Shown piece after piece: positions 15,769 to 20,020 of a stretch of 20,020 nucleotides of DNA. Position 1 is the first letter of the stretch. The number at the start of each line of letters is the position of its first letter. Source of the DNA: Avidesulfovibrio sp964369685 (GTDB taxonomy: Bacteria > Desulfobacterota > Desulfovibrionia > Desulfovibrionales > Desulfovibrionaceae); NCBI GenBank assembly GCA_964369685.1, contig CAYJFB010000033.1:1-20020 (forward strand), in the 5' to 3' direction. The notes beneath the pieces were generated by a model. It saw nothing but the letters and a program-made list of their open reading frames with translations. It was not told the origin of the DNA and made no database searches. A program made the position numbers and the translations under genes.

Positions 15769-18452
15769 ATACAACCGAACAACAATCTGCAGTGCTGATC
15801 GTCGGGGCCGGTCCAGGTGCCAAAGATTTGATTACAATTCGCGGTTTACGTGCCTTGGAAAGCGCCGATGTGGTTGTCTATGCCGGATCTTTGGTCAGTA
15901 TGGTGCATTTGGAAGCGTGTCGAGCCGATTGTCTTTGTTATGACAGCGCAACCATGTCCTTGGAAGCACAAGTTGCTGTCATGGCAGAAGCGGCCTTGGC
16001 AGGTAAACGCGTTGTTCGGTTGCATACGGGCGATCCTGCCATGTACGGTGCCATCAATGAACAAATCAAAGCCTTGAGCGTTCGAGGTGTAAACACAACC
16101 ATTATTCCCGGTGTGAGCAGTGTTTTTGCGGCTTCGGCGGCCTTGGGGTGCGAGTTGACGGCTCCTGATGTCAGTCAAACCGTTGTCCTCACACGCACGG
16201 CAGGCCGTACGCCTATGCCTCAAGGAGAAAAAGCCGCCGTTTATGCCAAAACAGGCGCGACACTGGTTTTTTTTCTCAGCACAGGCAACGCTGAAACGTT
16301 GATGCAAGAACTCATGAGCGACGGCGGACTCGATCCAGAAACCCCCGCGGCAACCGTCTATCGAGCAACATGGCCCGATGAATTGATTCTTCGCGGAACC
16401 GTGAGCAACATTGCACAAAAAATGCAAGACTTCGGACTCGGACGACAAGCCTTAATTCTTGTGGGACAAGCGATAGGTAACAGCGAACACCAATCGAAAC
16501 TCTATGATACTCGCTTTTCACACGGTTACCGCAACACATTACCACAAGAACACTTTGACGGACGCTGTGCGCTCTACGCCCTGACAGACAAAGGCCTCGT
16601 TCGTGCTCAAGAAATTGCCGCAGGACTGGGTTTGCCGGCCGTTGTGTATACAACACGACAAGCCACATCAATAACAACGTCTGAAAACATCTCGTTTGTT
16701 GCACTTGACCGACATGCTTTAAAAACGACAGTCACACAAAATTGGCAGAACTTCGACGCACACATCTTTATCGGTGCGACAGGGATCGCCGTGCGCACCA
16801 TAGCACCGCTCCTGCAAGATAAAATCAACGATCCTGCCGTGCTTTCCTGTACAGAAACAGGTGCGCAAGTCATCAGTTTGGTTTCGGGACATATTGGCGG
16901 TGCAAATCGCCTTGCGCGTCGCGTTGCACGCATTACAGGCGGACAAGCCGTTGTCAGTACCGCTACCGATCTGAACGGTTTGCCTGCTTTTGACGAAATT
17001 GCCGTTCAAGAACACGCAAGAATATTGAATATCGATGTGTTGCCTCGCCTGTCCTCAGCATTGTTACATGCAACCAATCCCGAAAACACAATCACTTTTT
17101 GTGGTTCAGAAGCGTTGTTTCAACGTCATTTTAAGAACACGCCCAATATTGTTTATACACAAGATCCGACAAAGATCACAACTCGTTATGCCATTCTCTG
17201 GGATCATGACACGCAAGCACTGCCTGCGACTGTTGAACACGTTTTGTGCATGAGTAGTCAGAGTGTTGTGCTTGGAATCGGTTGTCGTCGCGGTGTTGCA
17301 CCTGAAGCGTTGCGTGCCCATGCCGAGGCGTTTCTGGAAAGCCAACAATTGTGTCCACAACATATTGCCGCGTTGGCTTCTTGTGACGTCAAAGCCGATG
17401 AAAAAGCGATCCTTGCGCTCGGTAAGGCTTGGGATATTCCACTATCGTTTTACAGTGCCGAAGAGCTCGCTGTTGTTACGGTGCCTACGCCTTCGGAAAC
17501 CGTGCTTGCCAAAGTGGGTACGCCTTCTGTCTGTGAAGCTTCAAGTCTTCTTACTGCTTCGGCATTGTCAAAGCGTCCGCACACAAGCCTTGTTTTGATG
17601 ACTCCCAAACACACCAAGGGCGACTGTACTTTTGCGCTCACAAAACTGCCTCATACGCGTCAAACAGGAGAAAGCAGTTCTATAGAAAAGAAGGCCGTAG
17701 AAAACGGTTCCGTTGTTGTTGTCGGCCTTGGTTCCGGTGCTCCCGAGCAAATCACACCTGAAGTCAGCAATGCCTTGCGTCGTTGTGATGTTGTCGCAGG
17801 GTACAACAAATATGTTGATTTTATTCGTGATCGAATTTCAGATAAACCTATTATTCAAAACGGTATGATGGGTGAGGTCGAACGTTGTCGCAATACACTT
17901 CAAGCCGCCGCGGAAGGACAAGAGGTGTGTATGGTGTGTTCGGGCGATCCGGGTATTCTTGCCATGGCAGGATTGCTTTTTGAATTGCGTGAACGCGAGC
18001 CTGTATTCAAGAACATTTCGATTACCGTGCTTCCCGGGATTACAGCTGCCAATGTGGCTGCGGCAGCGCTTGGTGCTCCTTTGCAAAACGGTTTTTCTTT
18101 GGTCAGTCTTTCTGATCTTTTGGTACCGACGGATGAAGTTCGCCAAAATATCCATGCCGTTGCGCAATCGGCGTTACCTGTTGCACTCTATAATCCTGCA
18201 GGAAAAAAACGCCGTCAGTTACTTACCGAAGCCCTCAGCACCTTTAAAGAACACCGTGGCGATCAGATTTGGTGTGCCACCGTGCGCCATGCCGGTCGTC
18301 CGCAACAAGAAACATGGATTGGTAAACTTTGTGAATTTCCTGTTGAAGACGTGGATATGTCAACATTGGTGCTCATCGGCAGTCACCGCACAACCTACAC
18401 TTCGGGCACATTGTATGAAGCCCGTGGCTATGTTGATAAATATCTTGATTGA
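15765..18452 (+). CDS. cbiFGH: Triple fusion CbiF-CbiG-CbiH (cobalt-precorrin-4 C11-methyltransferase, cobalt-precorrin-5A hydrolase, cobalt-precorrin-3 C17-methyltransferase)
   Basis: Three complete enzymes in one 895-residue chain. CbiF (about 8-250): VGAGPGAKDLITIRG, LHTGDPAMYGA and IPGVSSVFAA. CbiG (about 267-628): YALTDKG at its start, the N-terminal domain FIGATGIAVR...LVSGHIGGAN, a middle region with LNGLPAFDEIA, and the C-terminal domain GIGCRRG (504-510) with CDVKADE. CbiH (about 648-895): VGLGSGAPEQIT, GYNKYVDFI, CSGDPGI, LPGITAANVAAAALGAP and LYNPAGKKR. CbiH methylates C17 and contracts the ring of cobalt-precorrin-3, CbiF methylates C11, and CbiG opens the lactone and releases acetaldehyde, so one polypeptide covers three consecutive steps although the domain order differs from the reaction order. 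A Ser/Thr/Lys-rich linker (about 629-647) separates CbiG and CbiH. The reading frame is unbroken, so the fusion is real and not an artefact of two adjacent genes. Confidence 0.93.
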   Translation: MNTTEQQSAVLIVGAGPGAKDLITIRGLRALESADVVVYAGSLVSMVHLEACRADCLCYDSATMSLEAQVAVMAEAALAGKRVVRLHTGDPAMYGAINEQIKALSVRGVNTTIIPGVSSVFAASAALGCELTAPDVSQTVVLTRTAGRTPMPQGEKAAVYAKTGATLVFFLSTGNAETLMQELMSDGGLDPETPAATVYRATWPDELILRGTVSNIAQKMQDFGLGRQALILVGQAIGNSEHQSKLYDTRFSHGYRNTLPQEHFDGRCALYALTDKGLVRAQEIAAGLGLPAVVYTTRQATSITTSENISFVALDRHALKTTVTQNWQNFDAHIFIGATGIAVRTIAPLLQDKINDPAVLSCTETGAQVISLVSGHIGGANRLARRVARITGGQAVVSTATDLNGLPAFDEIAVQEHARILNIDVLPRLSSALLHATNPENTITFCGSEALFQRHFKNTPNIVYTQDPTKITTRYAILWDHDTQALPATVEHVLCMSSQSVVLGIGCRRGVAPEALRAHAEAFLESQQLCPQHIAALASCDVKADEKAILALGKAWDIPLSFYSAEELAVVTVPTPSETVLAKVGTPSVCEASSLLTASALSKRPHTSLVLMTPKHTKGDCTFALTKLPHTRQTGESSSIEKKAVENGSVVVVGLGSGAPEQITPEVSNALRRCDVVAGYNKYVDFIRDRISDKPIIQNGMMGEVERCRNTLQAAAEGQEVCMVCSGDPGILAMAGLLFELREREPVFKNISITVLPGITAANVAAAALGAPLQNGFSLVSLSDLLVPTDEVRQNIHAVAQSALPVALYNPAGKKRRQLLTEALSTFKEHRGDQIWCATVRHAGRPQQETWIGKLCEFPVEDVDMSTLVLIGSHRTTYTSGTLYEARGYVDKYLD

Positions 18453-18586
18453 TTACGATGTTTTCATTTTGCGTTGATATTCTCTGTATATGCTCTTGAA
18501 TCTTCTTTTCTTCAATGTTCGTTGCTTATAAGAATAGGGGCGAAATCTCCTGTAATCAATAAAAATATAAACAATAAACCGAGAGT

Positions 18587-19786
18587 ATGAAGGTTGTGTG
18601 TATGTTTGAAACGCTTTTGAAACAACGATTTATAAAAAAAACATTTTTTTTATACTTTATTTCCTCAGATAAGAGGTTCAAGAAACCTATTACCCAAACG
18701 TTCTTGTTTGTTCTTGAATTTCTTATTATTTCATACTGTTATGTCTTGCTTCATAACTCTTTGAATTCTGTGGATGAGGCCATCAGTTTTTCAACGTCCA
18801 TGTATTTCACGGTGATTTCTGCAAGTACAGTGGGTTATGGTGATCATTATCCGATATTTCCTGCCACACAGTGGTATGTTATTTGTTTAATGATCATTTA
18901 TTTACCTTTTCGTTTTTTTTATGTTCTTGGATGTATTGGATTTCTTTTTAAAGATTACAGTGATCGTAAATATAGAGGTAGGTGGTTTCCCATGCTTCAT
19001 GAACATGTTGTCGTTTATTGTAATGCAGCCGCCATTGAAAAACACAATTTTATTTGGTTGCAACGGTTTGTTGAAGAAAAGCGTCGTTCGCTCAAGTTTC
19101 GGAATGCAGACATTCTTTTGGTTAATGGCAATCCTTCAGCCAATGAGCGTTTGATCACGTATTTTTCCGAACAGGGACTTGAGCAACGCAATGTGCATTT
19201 TGTGAATTGTACATTAGAAGAAGCTGATTTTATGAAAAAAATCAGCATCGATAAGGCAATTCAAGTTTACGTTTTAGCCGATCAACATGATGATCATTCA
19301 GATTCACATGTTTTTGATGTTGTCTATCGAATATATGAAGAAACATCGTTTTGTGGCGGAATTACTGTTGAGCTGGTTAGCGACAGCAACAGAAGTCGTC
19401 TGGCTCGCTTGGGTGTGAATGTGATGTTGCGTCCCAATCGTTCCATGCCGGAAATGTTGGTCAGTTGTACGATTGCCCCGGGAACGGCACAAATGCTTGA
19501 AGAGCTTACATCACGCGGTGGTGACAGCATTGAACGTTTTACGTTGACTTGTGGTGGTTTTTTATGGGGAGACTTGCTTTACCAACTCAGTATGCATGAT
19601 GTTGGGACGGCTACTGCGGTCATTTATGACAACGAATATGTTGATTCCAATCCCAAAGGTACAACGACAATCACCGATGATGCAAAAGCTATTTTAGTGA
19701 TCATCAATGAAATGCGCACCAAATCTTATGAAGAGATCCAAGAACAAATTACAATGATTCTTCAACAAAAGTTGTGTAAAAGGTGA
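18587..19786 (+). CDS. Two-transmembrane potassium channel with divergent RCK (TrkA-N-like) domain
   Basis: This is a 399-residue inner-membrane ion channel. TM1 (about 36-56) is followed by the pore helix and a canonical potassium selectivity filter TVGYGD (81-86), then TM2 (about 95-121) and a cytoplasmic regulator-of-K-conductance-like region (from about 138). The RCK first strand reads HVVVYCNAAAIEKHN: the GxGxxG nucleotide loop is absent, and the acidic residue usual at the end of strand 2 is replaced (LLVNGN, 177-182). The rest keeps the RCK pattern, such as VYVLADQHDDHSDSHVFDVVYRI and VMLRPNRSMPEML. Two starts are possible: ATG at 18587, with GAGAG almost touching it, or ATG at 18602, with AAGG at 8-base spacing; the latter may be the true start. 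It follows the cobalamin operon after 134 bases and is probably functionally unrelated to it. Confidence 0.9.
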   Translation: MKVVCMFETLLKQRFIKKTFFLYFISSDKRFKKPITQTFLFVLEFLIISYCYVLLHNSLNSVDEAISFSTSMYFTVISASTVGYGDHYPIFPATQWYVICLMIIYLPFRFFYVLGCIGFLFKDYSDRKYRGRWFPMLHEHVVVYCNAAAIEKHNFIWLQRFVEEKRRSLKFRNADILLVNGNPSANERLITYFSEQGLEQRNVHFVNCTLEEADFMKKISIDKAIQVYVLADQHDDHSDSHVFDVVYRIYEETSFCGGITVELVSDSNRSRLARLGVNVMLRPNRSMPEMLVSCTIAPGTAQMLEELTSRGGDSIERFTLTCGGFLWGDLLYQLSMHDVGTATAVIYDNEYVDSNPKGTTTITDDAKAILVIINEMRTKSYEEIQEQITMILQQKLCKR

Positions 19787-19867
19787 GTGAGGTATATTTT
19801 CAGCATTGTTAGGCGGTACAGTCAGCTTTGTTTTTTTTGGTAAAAAGATTCTCATAGCAGTTTGAGA

Positions 19868-19932
19868 CGCGGTAAGATTAGGGGCGTTGATTCAGCGCAA
19901 AGCGGTGAGAAAACGCCCCGAATAGTACCGCG
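19868..19932 (+). other. 65-nt nearly continuous imperfect hairpin of unknown nature
   Basis: CGCGGTA (19868-19874) pairs with TACCGCG (19926-19932), ATT with AAT, GGGGCGTT (19881-19888) with AACGCCCC (19912-19919), TCA with TGA, and CGC with GCG around an AAA loop. Between the helices all mismatches are symmetric (2x2, 1x1, 3x3, 1x1) and mostly purine-purine. It lies 82 bases past the channel gene. The rest of 19787-20020 holds no gene I can support. Confidence 0.5.
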
Positions 19933-19948
19933 GCAACAAGGGGGTTTG

Positions 19949-19965
19949 GGGGAGTTTAACTCCCC
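19949..19965. other. Short G/C hairpin followed by an A-run
   Basis: GGGGAGT and ACTCCCC pair around a 3-base loop, followed by eight As (19966-19973). There is no T-run on the plus strand, and on the minus strand the T-run precedes the stem, so it is not a standard terminator in either direction. Confidence 0.4.
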
Positions 19966-20020
19966 AAAAAAAAGAAACGTTACTCTATAATTGCTCTAGT
20001 TTTGTGTCAGTGTTATGGCT

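Noticed and set aside
19808..19820. An integron attC-like GTTAGGC downstream of the channel gene
   Set aside because: No matching RYYYAAC partner lies at a suitable distance upstream, and there is no integrase or gene-cassette arrangement.

Overview
The window reads as a chromosomal segment of a Gram-negative anaerobe. I infer a moderately AT-rich member of the Desulfovibrionaceae (Desulfobacterota). The basis is a heptose kinase for lipopolysaccharide core, the anaerobic (Cbi-type, cobalt-early) cobalamin genes in heavily fused form, and general resemblance to genes of that family. No rRNA, tRNA, CRISPR array, transposase, integrase or phage gene was seen. The placement rests on gene content only and was not searched.

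Left part (1-3610, all minus strand): asd (aspartate-semialdehyde dehydrogenase) with a well-formed promoter and a downstream intrinsic terminator, then a class IV aminotransferase and argJ, 32 bases apart and probably co-transcribed. These are amino-acid biosynthesis genes of the aspartate and arginine pathways. Next comes a long AT-rich gene-free stretch (about 3611-4437). It is followed on the plus strand by an unrecognised 73-residue protein with its own candidate promoter and a strong terminator, and then a class I/II PLP aminotransferase.

Middle (5975-10750): a convergent intergenic region rich in hairpins separates the aminotransferase from a very large minus-strand gene of 1379 codons. 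Its product combines a cytoplasmic FIST sensor, a degenerate GGDEF-like segment, an EAL phosphodiesterase domain, a membrane-anchored periplasmic Cache-type sensor and a C-terminal GGDEF diguanylate cyclase. This is the most unusual protein here: it appears able to read an intracellular and an extracellular signal and both make and break cyclic di-GMP.

Right part (10751-19786, all plus strand): an unrecognised single-span membrane protein is followed closely by rfaE1 (heptose-7-phosphate kinase). Then comes a three-gene cobalamin operon: cbiD, a cbiE-cbiT fusion, and a cbiF-cbiG-cbiH triple fusion overlapping it by four bases. Together these encode six of the anaerobic corrin-ring steps from cobalt-precorrin-3 to cobalt-precorrin-8; CbiJ and CbiC, also needed, are not in the window. 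The operon has a good sigma-70-type promoter with a perfect inverted repeat between its -35 and -10 elements, a likely operator. No B12-box riboswitch was seen. A two-helix potassium channel with a divergent RCK domain follows, and the window ends in a gene-free stretch with a striking 65-nt imperfect hairpin.
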